DNA of 64,000 nucleotides from NCBI GenBank assembly GCA_965198715.1, contig CBDAPV010000002.1, forward strand, positions 496,001 through 560,000, read 5' to 3'. A model generated the notes under the pieces. That model did not search any database. It was given only the letters and a program-made list of their open reading frames with translations, and had not been told where the DNA came from. Numbering within the stretch: position 1 is the stretch's first letter; each line of letters opens with the position of its first letter. Shown one piece after another: positions 8,675 to 17,399 of the stretch. A program made the position numbers and the translations under genes. The DNA comes from RH-AL1 sp965198715 (lineage in GTDB: Bacteria; Pseudomonadota; Alphaproteobacteria; Rhizobiales; Beijerinckiaceae).

Positions 8675-9035
8675 GGCGGGGCGCCGAGCATGCCATGCCT
8701 TATCGCATCATCGGCGGCACGAGCGAGGCAGAGCCGCCGATCATACGATCGTGATCGGCCGCCGCCGGGCGGAGGCGCGCAATCGAAATTCGAAGGAAAG
8801 GGCAGCGGGGCATGTTACGGACCGGAGCGACCCGGCGGCGACCCACCGCGGGCATCGCCTCGGCTTAGGCCCACCGGCAGCGCCGGCCTAGTGTGCGCAG
8901 GCCACACAGCCGCGCTACCGGCTCCAAACGATGCTTGCCTCGCTCGTGGCGGGTACTAAAGATGCCCTCCGATTGCGCCAGCCGCCGCGTGTCGCCCGCC
9001 CCCTTCGCGCGGCGACCCGGCACCAAGGGAATGAG
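8675..9035. other. Gene-free divergent region between lptG and pepA with two inverted repeats
   Basis: No coding sequence or lptF remnant is visible in this 361-base stretch. It must carry the promoters of both divergent operons. It contains a perfect 8-base inverted repeat, TCGGCGGC (8711-8718) with GCCGCCGA (8733-8740). A second, overlapping repeat is CCGATCA (8737-8743) with TGATCGG (8752-8758). Their role is unknown. Confidence 0.5.
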
Positions 9036-10625
9036 ATGTCCGAGACCATCAAGATCGATTACGCCGCGCTCGCCGATGCCAAGGCCGAGAGCGGCCGCAC
9101 CCTGGTGGTCTTCGCCTCGGGCGATCTCGCGTTCGCCGAGCGGACCGCGGCGGTGCTCGGCGAGACCGGCACGGCGCTGGTGAGGAAGGCGGCGGGCGCG
9201 GCCAAGTTCAAGGGCAAGTCGGGCAGCGCCCTCGACATCATCGCGCCGGGCGGCGTGGAGGCCGATCGCCTGCTCGTGATCGGCGTCGGCAGCGACGGGA
9301 AGCCTGGCGAGAACGGCCATGCCGCGGGCAACGGACATGGCCAGCCCAACGGCGAAGCCGCGGGCAAGGACGACAAGCCCCTCGAGCCGACCAATCTCGG
9401 CGGCGTCGTCGCCGGCAAGGTCGGACGCGGCACCTCGGCGACCGTGCTCTTCGACCTGCCGCGTCCGGTGCCGGACGCCCGGAGGGCCGCCAGCGACTTC
9501 GCCACGGGCCTGAGGCTGCGCGACTACAAGTTCGACACCTACAAGACCAAGAAGAAGGACGAGCCGGAGGACGGCGGCGCCACGCGGATCACGATCGCCG
9601 TGCCGGATCCCGCGCATGCCGGCAACGGCCACGATCCGGTCGCCGAGGGCGTCATCACCGCCCGCTCGCTCGTCAACGAGCCGCCGAACGTGCTCTACCC
9701 TGAGGCTTTCGCTGAGCGGCTCGGCTTCCTCAAGGAGCTCGGCGTCGAGGTCGAGGTGCTCGACATCGCGGCGATGGAGCAGCTCGGCATGGGCGCCATC
9801 GTCGGCGTGTCGCAGGGCTCGGCCCGGCCCGGCCGCATCGTGATCATGCGCTGGAACGGCGCCGGCGCGCCGGTCGAGGGCACTAAGGCAGCCAAGCCCA
9901 TCGCCTTCATCGGAAAGGGCGTGACCTTCGACACCGGCGGCATCTCCATAAAGCCCTCGGGCGGCATGGAGGACATGAAGGGCGACATGGCGGGCGCCGC
10001 CTCTGTCGTCGGGCTGATGCAGGCCCTAGCCGGGCGCAAGGCTAAGGCCGATGTGATCGGCGCAGTCGGCCTCGTCGAGAACATGCCGGGCCCCGACGCG
10101 CAGCGGCCGGGCGACATCGTAAAGTCGATGTCGGGGCAGACGATCGAAATCATCAACACCGACGCCGAGGGCCGCCTCGTGCTGGCCGACGTCTGCTGGT
10201 ACGTGCAGGACAAGTACAAGCCGGCCTTCATGATCGACCTCGCGACGCTGACGGGCGCGATCATCGTGGCGCTGGGCCAGGAGCATGCCGGCCTCTTCGC
10301 CAACAACGACGAGCTTGCCGAGCGCATCCTCGCCGCTGGCAAGGCCACCGGCGAGAAGCTGTGGCGGATGCCGCTGGCACCGGCCTACGACAAGCTCATC
10401 GACTCGAAGTTCGCCGACGTGAAGAACTCGGGCGGGCGTCACGCCGGCTCGATCACGGCGGCGCAGTTCATCCAGCGCTTCGTCAACGACGTGCCCTGGG
10501 CGCATCTTGACATCGCCGGCATGGGTATGGCTGCGCCCTCGAACGACATCAACCAGAGTTGGGGCTCGGGTTGGGGCGTGCGACTGCTGAATCGCCTCGT
10601 CGAGGACCATTACGAGACGCGATAG
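9036..10625 (+). CDS. pepA: Leucyl (cytosol) aminopeptidase PepA, M17 family
   Basis: The product has 529 residues. It is a manganese/zinc aminopeptidase of the cytoplasm that removes N-terminal residues, and some members bind DNA at recombination sites. The active site is intact: Lys294, Asp299, Asp317, Asp376 and Glu378 as metal ligands, with catalytic Lys306 and Arg380 in the NTDAEGRL signature. The start at 9036 was chosen because AAGGGA precedes it and MSETIKIDYA matches family N-termini. Residues about 86-116, between the N-terminal domain strands, are a Gly/Asn/His/Lys-rich insertion that most PepA proteins lack. Confidence 0.95.
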   Translation: MSETIKIDYAALADAKAESGRTLVVFASGDLAFAERTAAVLGETGTALVRKAAGAAKFKGKSGSALDIIAPGGVEADRLLVIGVGSDGKPGENGHAAGNGHGQPNGEAAGKDDKPLEPTNLGGVVAGKVGRGTSATVLFDLPRPVPDARRAASDFATGLRLRDYKFDTYKTKKKDEPEDGGATRITIAVPDPAHAGNGHDPVAEGVITARSLVNEPPNVLYPEAFAERLGFLKELGVEVEVLDIAAMEQLGMGAIVGVSQGSARPGRIVIMRWNGAGAPVEGTKAAKPIAFIGKGVTFDTGGISIKPSGGMEDMKGDMAGAASVVGLMQALAGRKAKADVIGAVGLVENMPGPDAQRPGDIVKSMSGQTIEIINTDAEGRLVLADVCWYVQDKYKPAFMIDLATLTGAIIVALGQEHAGLFANNDELAERILAAGKATGEKLWRMPLAPAYDKLIDSKFADVKNSGGRHAGSITAAQFIQRFVNDVPWAHLDIAGMGMAAPSNDINQSWGSGWGVRLLNRLVEDHYETR

Positions 10626-10663
10626 CTCCGCGACGCGGCACCGCCACTGAGGAGGGCCGGCGC

Positions 10664-11155
10664 TTGGAGATCTGGTTCTACCATCTGCAGCGCCAGCCGC
10701 TCGAGCAGGTGCTGCCGATCCTCGCCGGCAAGGCGCTCGAGCGGGGCTGGCGCGTGGCGGTGCAGACGGTCGACGACTTGCGCCTGAAGGCGCTCGACGA
10801 CCTGCTGTGGAGCTTTAAAGACGATGGCTTTCTCCCGCACGGCCTCGCCGACGACCCGCGCGTGGCACGCCAGCCAATCGTGCTGACCACCGCCGCGGGT
10901 AACCCGAACGGGGCTGCGTTGCGCATGTACGTGGAGGGCGCGGAGATCGACCTGGCGCCGGACGCGCCGGCCTACGAACGCGTGATGCTGCTCTTCGACG
11001 GCCGCAACGAGGCCGAGCTCGAGGCCGCGCGCGGGCAGTGGAGCCGCCTCAAAGGGTCGGGCTTCGCTTTGGCTTACTGGCAGCAGAACGAGGCGGGGCG
11101 CTGGGAGCAGCGGATGCATTCGCGTCCGCCGACCGCGCCGGCACCGGCAGGCTGA
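10664..11155 (+). CDS. holC: DNA polymerase III chi subunit HolC
   Basis: The product is about 163 residues. HolC links the clamp loader to single-strand-binding protein at the replication fork. The family start (IWFYHLQRQPLEQVLPIL) and the core DDLLWSFKDDGFLPHGL are clear. The best start is a TTG at 10664, with GAGGAGGG eight bases upstream; the open frame begins earlier but inside pepA. It follows pepA by 38 bases, a pairing widespread in proteobacteria. Confidence 0.9.
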   Translation: MEIWFYHLQRQPLEQVLPILAGKALERGWRVAVQTVDDLRLKALDDLLWSFKDDGFLPHGLADDPRVARQPIVLTTAAGNPNGAALRMYVEGAEIDLAPDAPAYERVMLLFDGRNEAELEAARGQWSRLKGSGFALAYWQQNEAGRWEQRMHSRPPTAPAPAG

Positions 11156-11274
11156 TCGGGCGGTTAACCCTTCGTTAGGCCTGTCGACCGATAAGCGCGG
11201 CGTGTGCTGGCCGCAATCCGCGAGCCGTGCGCTCATGATGGACCGTTCCGGTCTAGGTCGTGAGGAGGCCGCTC

Positions 11275-12183
11275 GTGTCCATGTCGCCCGTGGTTTCACT
11301 CGTCGTCGCGACGAAAGGGCGTCCTTCGCCCTTCGAGGACCTGTTCCGCAGCCTGGACGCGCAGACTTTCCGTGATTTCGAGGTGATCGTCGTCGACCAG
11401 AACGCCGACGAGCGGGTCGGTACCCCGGAGATGGAGGGCTGGAGCTTTCCGGTCCGCCACCTGCGCACGCCGCAGGAGGTCGGGGCCAGCCGCGCCCGCA
11501 ACAGTGGCACGCTGCTGGCGCGCGGCGCGGTGCTGCTCTTTCCCGACGATGATTGCTGGTACCCGCCGCATGTCCTCGGCCACGCGCTCGCGCGAATGGC
11601 CGAGCTCGGAGCCGACGTCCTCGCCGGTCGCGCTGCGAGCGAGGACGGGCGCGACATCAACGGGCGCTTCGAGCAGGTCGTCACTCGCATTGATCGCGCC
11701 ACGGTCTGGACGACCGGCATCGAATGGATGGTGTTCTTCAAGCGCGAGGTGTTCGACGCCGTCGGCGGCTACGATCCCGAGATCGGCGTCGGCGCGGCGA
11801 CGCCTTGGCAATCCTGCGAGGCGCAGGACATCATGCTGCGCGTGCTGACAGAAGGCTACGCCTGCGTGTTCGATCCGAGCGTGTTCGGGCACCACGCCGA
11901 ACTCGACGTCCGCTCACCGGCGATGCTCCGCAAGGGCAGGGTCTATGCGCGCGGCTTCGGTTACGTGCTGCGGCGCCACGGTTTCTCGCGTCTTCAGGTC
12001 GCGAATTGGATGCTGCGGCCGATGGTACGCGGCGCCATCGCCTTTCTGGAGGGTGACTTGGCGCAGGCCAACTACTGCCGCAACGTCGTCGCCGGTCGCT
12101 GGGAAGGCTGGCGCATGAAGACCGGGTCCGCCCGCCGTGCCATCGCACCGAGTGGCAGGATCCCGAGCGCGGCCACGCGCTGA
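11275..12183 (+). CDS. Glycosyltransferase family 2
   Basis: The product is about 302 residues with a GT-A fold. The N-terminal SLVVATKGRPSPFEDLFRSL is the nucleotide-sugar binding start of GT2 enzymes. The acidic LLFPDDDCWYPP supplies the metal-binding DxD-like motif near residue 95. The C-terminal half has EWMVFFKREVFDAVGGYDPE and a long basic helix. The chosen GTG start lies six bases after GAGGAGG; an ATG six bases further is also possible. It opens the exopolysaccharide locus and probably adds one sugar of the repeat unit to a lipid carrier at the cytoplasmic membrane. Donor and acceptor cannot be told. Confidence 0.85.
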   Translation: MSMSPVVSLVVATKGRPSPFEDLFRSLDAQTFRDFEVIVVDQNADERVGTPEMEGWSFPVRHLRTPQEVGASRARNSGTLLARGAVLLFPDDDCWYPPHVLGHALARMAELGADVLAGRAASEDGRDINGRFEQVVTRIDRATVWTTGIEWMVFFKREVFDAVGGYDPEIGVGAATPWQSCEAQDIMLRVLTEGYACVFDPSVFGHHAELDVRSPAMLRKGRVYARGFGYVLRRHGFSRLQVANWMLRPMVRGAIAFLEGDLAQANYCRNVVAGRWEGWRMKTGSARRAIAPSGRIPSAATR

Positions 12184-12193
12184 GCCGGCAGGC

Positions 12194-13342
12194 CTATAGC
12201 GCGGTGCTGCGGGCCGTCTGCGCCGCGCGCGACGAGCGGACTGCCGTTGGGGAGAGCTGCTGCGCCAGCGCCAGGTAGCGCTCCGCGCCCGCCGCCCAGG
12301 AGAACAGCGGGTAGCGTCGGCGCCCTCTCCGACGCAGGTCCTCGCGCAAGCCCGGATCGGCGGCGAGCCGGCCGATCTGCTCGAGCCAGATTGTCGGCGA
12401 ATCGGCGGGCGCGTAGAGCGCGGCGTCGCCGCACACTTCGGGCATGCTGGCACGGTCGGAGGACACGATCGGCGCGCCGTGGACCATGGCTTCGAGCAGC
12501 GGCAGGCCGAAGCCTTCGGTGCGCGAGGGAAAGACGAAGCACAACGCTCCTCGAAAGAGGGCGGCGAGATCGTCGTCGCCGACGAAGCCGACGGTGTGGA
12601 CGTTGGGAGCGGTCTCGCGTTCGCCGCCTCCCGTCGCGGCGAAGATCGAGGCGCGGCCGCCCGACACCACGAGGTCGAGGCCGAGCGCGTCTAGGGCCGG
12701 GGCCAGCTCGAGCAGCAGCTCGAGCTGCTTGTGACCCGCGCGGCTGCCGAGCGCGAAGACGTAGGGGCGCGCGAAGCGATCCGGCGCGGCGAACGGCGAG
12801 ACCTCAGCCTTCCAGCGAAGGGCGTGCTCGTGCCCGTTGCCAATCACCTGAGCCGGGCGTGCCCCAACCACGCCGAACTCTTGCAGCATCGCCGCGGAAA
12901 AAGCGGAAACGGTGGTAACCTTGCGGCAGCGTCGCGCCAGGGCGGGGAACAGCGCCCTGTAGGCGAGCCGGAAGGGGCGCGAATAGCTCGTCGGCTCGAG
13001 GAAGACGTTGGCGTCGTGCATGCACACGATCTGGCGCCCATGCGCCAGCGGGCCGAGGTTGGCGAAGCTGACGAGGCCGCCCTTCGCCATGAGCGGAAGC
13101 ACCGACTGTTCCCAGACGTGCCCGGTGCCGCGGTCGGCGCGGCGCACGGCGATGGCGTCGAAGCGCGGGAGCGTGTCGCAGCCGGCGGGTAGGAGCAGCT
13201 CCCAGCGCATGCCCCGCGCGGCGGCCTCGTCGCGCGCGAGCGCGGCGTCGATGGCGCGGGTGATCTCGCCGGCGTAGCGCTGCACGCCGGTCTGCGGCTG
13301 CGTGAGATACCGCCCGTTGATGGACCAGAGAGCCGCGCTCAT
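12194..13342 (-). CDS. Glycosyltransferase family 4 (GT-B fold)
   Basis: The product has 382 residues. The N-terminal half begins ALWSINGRYLTQPQTGVQRY, the sugar-acceptor domain of a subgroup of GT4 enzymes. The C-terminal half has the nucleotide-sugar site FPSRTEGFGLPLLEAMVHGA, with the EX7E-type acidic pair. It starts with ATGA overlapping the stop of the upstream GT4 gene, so the two are one operon. It converges on the GT2 gene with only 10 bases between the stop codons. The sugar is unknown. Confidence 0.87.
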   Translation of the reverse strand: MSAALWSINGRYLTQPQTGVQRYAGEITRAIDAALARDEAAARGMRWELLLPAGCDTLPRFDAIAVRRADRGTGHVWEQSVLPLMAKGGLVSFANLGPLAHGRQIVCMHDANVFLEPTSYSRPFRLAYRALFPALARRCRKVTTVSAFSAAMLQEFGVVGARPAQVIGNGHEHALRWKAEVSPFAAPDRFARPYVFALGSRAGHKQLELLLELAPALDALGLDLVVSGGRASIFAATGGGERETAPNVHTVGFVGDDDLAALFRGALCFVFPSRTEGFGLPLLEAMVHGAPIVSSDRASMPEVCGDAALYAPADSPTIWLEQIGRLAADPGLREDLRRRGRRRYPLFSWAAGAERYLALAQQLSPTAVRSSRAAQTARSTAL

Positions 13343-14502
13343 TCTGCCGCCTCCGCGAAGGGGGCACCGTCTTTTGCTATCGTGCCGAGCGCTGGCGAGC
13401 GGCGGCCGGACAGATCACGCATGGCGGTCTCGACGAAAGCCCTGAACGTCTCGCGGAAAACGTCACCTCCGAAGTCCAGGGCGTGGCGGCGGATGCGATC
13501 GGGTTCGAAGCCGCCCTCGATACTTTCACAGCGTTCGATCGCGGCTTGCAGCGCCTCTACCGTCTGCTCGTGGAAGAAGATGCCTGTCTCGCCCTCGACC
13601 ACGGTGTCGAGCGCGCCGCCGGAGCCGTAGGCGATCACCGGCCGTCCGGCCGCCATCGCCTCAAGCGGCACGATGCCGAAGTCCTCCTCGCCGGGGAACA
13701 GCAGGGCGCGGCAGTTGCGGGTGAGGTCCTGAAGCTCCTCGAAGGAGGCCCAACCCTTGAACTCGATCGTGGCGCCGGCCATCGCGCGCAGCCGTGCCGT
13801 CTCCGAGCCTGTTCCGACGATGACGAGGCGGCGGCCAAGCCTGTCGCAGGCGGCGATCGCGAGGTCGACCCGCTTGTAGGGCACGAGCTGGCCGGCGCAG
13901 AGATAGAAGTCGCGCTTCGGGGCCTCGGCAATAGTGAAAGCGTCGACGTCCACGGGCGGGAAGATCACGGCGGCATCGCGGCGGTAGGCCTTGGCGATGC
14001 GTCGCGCGATGAAGCTGGAGTTGGCGACGAAACAATCAACGCGAGCCGCGGACGAGACGTCCCACACCCGCAGGAACGGCATCGTCAACGACATGAACAG
14101 CCTTGTCAGCAGACCGGAATTGCCGCGATACGTTTGGTACTGGTCCCACAGGTAGCGCATCGGCGAGTGGCAGTAGCAGATGTGCACCGCGTTGGGATGG
14201 GTGATGACCCCCTTGGCCGGACCCGACTCCGACGAGATCACGAGATCGTAGCCGGTGAGGTCGAGCTCCTCGAGGGCAGCGGGCATCAACGGCAGGTATT
14301 TTTGATAGAGATTCGAGGCAAAGGGCAGCCGGCCGATGAAGGTGGTGGTGATGCGATGGCGCTTGATGAGCGCGCTGGTCTTCTCCGGCACGTAGACGTG
14401 CGTGAAGATGTCGGCTTGCGGATAAAGCCGGCAGAACTCCTCCAACACCTTTTCCCCGCCGCGCATACCGACGAGCCAATAGTGAACAATGGCAACGCGC
14501 AT
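13339..14502 (-). CDS. Glycosyltransferase family 4 (mannosyltransferase-like)
   Basis: The product is about 387 residues. It begins MRVAIVHYWLVGMRGGEKVL, typical of a GT4 group found in exopolysaccharide clusters. It carries the C-terminal donor-site motif FPGEEDFGIVPLEAMAAGRP near residue 275. The ATG at 14502 is preferred over the GTG at 14508 because AAGGAT lies at the right distance. It is the first gene of a two-gene operon with the next GT4 gene and is divergent from the flippase gene. It most likely adds a sugar of the exopolysaccharide repeat unit on the cytoplasmic face. Confidence 0.87.
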   Translation of the reverse strand: MRVAIVHYWLVGMRGGEKVLEEFCRLYPQADIFTHVYVPEKTSALIKRHRITTTFIGRLPFASNLYQKYLPLMPAALEELDLTGYDLVISSESGPAKGVITHPNAVHICYCHSPMRYLWDQYQTYRGNSGLLTRLFMSLTMPFLRVWDVSSAARVDCFVANSSFIARRIAKAYRRDAAVIFPPVDVDAFTIAEAPKRDFYLCAGQLVPYKRVDLAIAACDRLGRRLVIVGTGSETARLRAMAGATIEFKGWASFEELQDLTRNCRALLFPGEEDFGIVPLEAMAAGRPVIAYGSGGALDTVVEGETGIFFHEQTVEALQAAIERCESIEGGFEPDRIRRHALDFGGDVFRETFRAFVETAMRDLSGRRSPALGTIAKDGAPFAEAAE

Positions 14503-14688
14503 GATCACATCCTTTGTACGTCAACTAAGCACGCAATCCTTACCGGGCGGTGCGGATTCAAAGATGCTAGGGAGCCTGCGGTATTGATTCCGCGTTCACC
14601 AAGGTGCGCTCCGTGCGAGCGGCCGGTTTCATCCTTCCTTCAAGCTTCCGCGGGAGAAAGGTTCGAGTCGCATCAGCGCAGAAAGTCC

Positions 14689-16245
14689 ATGACGAAGATC
14701 GAGGCGCAGGCGAGCATCGAGGCGGCGGACGCGCTTACGCGCCGGCGCGATTCTTCGCGGCTGACGGATAGCCTCACCATCGCCAAGAGCGCGTTGTGGA
14801 ACATCGCCGGCCGCGCCGGACCGATGGTGATCGCAGTGGTGGCCACGCCCATCCTCGTGGCCGATCTCGGGCCGACCCGCTGGGGCTTGTTCGCACTCGC
14901 CCTGAGCCTCATCGGCGTCTTCGGCATCTTCGATTTCGGGATCGGGCGCGCCCTCACGAAGCTGCTGGCCGAGCGCATCGCCGTCGGCGAGGTCGAGGAA
15001 GCGGCGGCGCTCACTCGCACCGGCCTCGTGTTGCTGACCCTGCTCGGGACAGTCGGGGCAGCGATCCTCGCCGCCCTGGCGCAGCTCTGGGTCGCCCGTG
15101 GCCTGCACGTAAATCAGGCCGAGCATGACGAGGTTCTGCGCGCGCTCTACGTCCTTTGCCTCGCCGTGCCCTTCGTCATCCTCAACGCCGCGCTATGGGG
15201 CGTCATCTCGGCATTCCAGAAGTTTAGAGCGGCCAATCTCGTCAACATGCCGATTCTCGCCTTTTACTACCTGGGCCCGCTGCTCGTGCTGCGAGTTGTC
15301 GACAGTCTTGTCGCAGTAATGGCGGTGCTGGTCGTCTGCCGCATCGTCATGACGGTTTGCTACTGGCGCATCTGCGTCGCGGAGATGCCCTCGCTCATGG
15401 GCGCTAAGGCAGACTGGCGCCACGCGCGCGCGCTTGGCAAGCTCGGCGGCTGGATGACGGTGTCGAACCTCGCCTGGCCGCTCCTGATGTATGTCGATCG
15501 TTTCATGGTGGCCTCGGTCCTTTCGGCAGCGGCGGCTGGCTATTACGCGACGCCGAGCGACCTGCTGGGGCGCATGTCTCTCGTCTCGGTGGCGGTCATG
15601 AGCACGGCGTTTCCCGCCATGGCCGCCTTATACCGTACCGATCCGGTGCATGCCGCGGCCCTCGTACGCCGGTCGGTTCTTGCCATCGCCGCGCTCCTCT
15701 TCCTGCCCTCGCTCGTCGCCGCGGCCTTCAGCCACGAGATTCTGAGGCTTTGGATCGGCGATGCCTTCGCCGCGCATGCTGCTGCGGTGATGCAATGGCT
15801 CGCGCTTGCGATGATCCTCGGCTCCGCCGACAGCGTGATCTCGAGCTTCATCGACTCGATCGGCCGGCCCGACGTCAATGCCAAGTTCTCGTTGGCGGAG
15901 CTCGCGCTCTACATGCCGCTGCTCTTCCTCCTGCTCAAACTGTTCGGCATCGAAGGTGCAGCCGTGGCCTGGGCGCTTCGTGTCGGCGTCGATTTCGCGG
16001 CGCGCGTCGTCATCGCCGAGCGTCTCGTCCCGACGCTGCGTCCCGTTCTGAAACGGATCCTCGCCGTCGTGGCGGCCGCGACGGCGGCGCTCGCACTTCC
16101 GCTGCTTGTCTCCGCCCCGGCCGCGCGCATACCGCTGATGCTGCTGTCGACGGCGATCTTCTCCCTCGCCCTCTGGGCCTGGGGCGCCGACGCGGCGGAA
16201 CGTGCGTTCTGCACCACGCGGCTGCGTCTGCGCGAAGCGGCGTAG
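14689..16245 (+). CDS. Polysaccharide flippase (Wzx/MATE-like oligosaccharide transporter)
   Basis: The product is about 518 residues with 12 or more hydrophobic segments, beginning after SLTIAKSALWNIAGRAGP. It includes the MOP-superfamily pattern GPTRWGLFALALSLIGVFGI. Such proteins flip lipid-linked repeat units across the inner membrane. The reading frame is open 402 codons further upstream, but that part is antisense to the GT4 gene and lacks any family similarity. The ATG at 14689 is the first sensible start, preceded by GAAAG. It lies between glycosyltransferase genes and the GH16/Wzc-like genes, as expected for a Wzx/Wzy-type locus. Confidence 0.85.
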   Translation: MTKIEAQASIEAADALTRRRDSSRLTDSLTIAKSALWNIAGRAGPMVIAVVATPILVADLGPTRWGLFALALSLIGVFGIFDFGIGRALTKLLAERIAVGEVEEAAALTRTGLVLLTLLGTVGAAILAALAQLWVARGLHVNQAEHDEVLRALYVLCLAVPFVILNAALWGVISAFQKFRAANLVNMPILAFYYLGPLLVLRVVDSLVAVMAVLVVCRIVMTVCYWRICVAEMPSLMGAKADWRHARALGKLGGWMTVSNLAWPLLMYVDRFMVASVLSAAAAGYYATPSDLLGRMSLVSVAVMSTAFPAMAALYRTDPVHAAALVRRSVLAIAALLFLPSLVAAAFSHEILRLWIGDAFAAHAAAVMQWLALAMILGSADSVISSFIDSIGRPDVNAKFSLAELALYMPLLFLLLKLFGIEGAAVAWALRVGVDFAARVVIAERLVPTLRPVLKRILAVVAAATAALALPLLVSAPAARIPLMLLSTAIFSLALWAWGADAAERAFCTTRLRLREAA

Positions 16246-16352
16246 ACGATTTTGAACCAAGCTCGCAACGACCGGCGATTCGAACGGCTTGTTGCCTCTC
16301 AAGGGCACGACGGCTGCATCCTACGCTCCAATCCCGGACCGAGGGTTGCAAA

Positions 16353-17168
16353 ATGATCCAACGCCGCCGGCTGATCGCGTTTGCCGCTTGCCTCGGGCTT
16401 GCCGCCTGCGATGCGAGCCCGGCCGCGACCGGCGGCGATGCCGACACGAGCCTTGATCTCTCTCGATACCGCCAGACCTTTTCCGAACGCTTCGAGCATT
16501 TCGATATCTCGGCCTGGGGGCCGGGCACGCGCTGGATTGCGCACACGCCCTGGCACGGCGACTTCGGCGATGCCGTCTTCACCGATCCCGAGCCAGGCTT
16601 TCCGTTCCAGACCGCAAGCGGCATCCTGCGCATCGAGGCGCGCAGGGATGCCGACGGCAAATGGCGCTCAGGCCTGATCAGCTCGCGAGACCGTCAGGGT
16701 CTGGGCGGGACGGGCGGCTTCGCCCAGCTCTACGGCTACTTCGAGATCGAGACCAAGCTGCCGCCGGGGCCGGGCACCTGGCCAGGGTTCTGGCTGATGG
16801 GGATCGACACCAGGCCCGGCGCCGAGATCGACGTCTTCGAGTACTACGGGCGCGCGGATAACGAATACCACGCCAATGTTCATTCCTGGTACGATGGGCA
16901 GCAAACCTTCGGCGAAGGTGCGGTCATCCCAATGCCGTCCGGTAGCGCCACGGCTGCTTTCAACCGCTACGGCGTCGCTATCGACCACGATTGGGTGACG
17001 TTCTATTTCAATCGGAAGCAGGTCTGGCGCACGCCGACGCGCCTCGAGTACCGCCAGCCGATGTACATCCTGGCGAACCTGGCGCTCGGCTCGGGTTGGC
17101 CGATCGACAAGACCCCGAACCCGTCCTTCATGTATGTCAAGTCGATCGCCGCTTATCTGCGGAAATGA
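16353..17168 (+). CDS. Glycoside hydrolase family 16 lipoprotein (endo-beta-glycanase)
   Basis: The product has 271 residues. The N-terminus MIQRRRLIAFAACLGLAACD has a lipobox, with lipidated Cys19, so it is probably anchored in a membrane facing the periplasm. The GH16 domain fills residues about 40-271. The catalytic signature is complete in GAEIDVFEYYG, with nucleophile Glu158, Asp160 and acid/base Glu163. Relatives such as rhizobial ExoK/ExsH cut beta-glucan-type exopolysaccharides to control chain length, and its place in the locus suggests the same job. A GAGGG ribosome site precedes the start. Confidence 0.9.
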   Translation: MIQRRRLIAFAACLGLAACDASPAATGGDADTSLDLSRYRQTFSERFEHFDISAWGPGTRWIAHTPWHGDFGDAVFTDPEPGFPFQTASGILRIEARRDADGKWRSGLISSRDRQGLGGTGGFAQLYGYFEIETKLPPGPGTWPGFWLMGIDTRPGAEIDVFEYYGRADNEYHANVHSWYDGQQTFGEGAVIPMPSGSATAAFNRYGVAIDHDWVTFYFNRKQVWRTPTRLEYRQPMYILANLALGSGWPIDKTPNPSFMYVKSIAAYLRK

Positions 17169-17399
17169 CGATCGATTTCAAAGGCATCCGGCCCAAGGCG
17201 TCGAGCGCGTCGGCGGTTCTACTGCGATGAAGTCTTTGGGATGAGGGACAACACCGCGTCTCGAACCACCTGCATGATGCGCGACCCGGCACAGGAAAAC
17301 TTTAAGACTGCTTGATTAGGCTTCATTAGGCGTCAGTGGTGATGCCGCAGACTTGTCTCGCGCGGGCGTCCAATAGCTTTTCGAGAGTTCTCGTGACCC

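Noticed and set aside
13483..14688. 402-codon extension upstream of the flippase in the same frame
   Set aside because: It is antisense to the GT4 gene, has no hydrophobic or family pattern, and reflects the scarcity of stop codons in GC-rich DNA.
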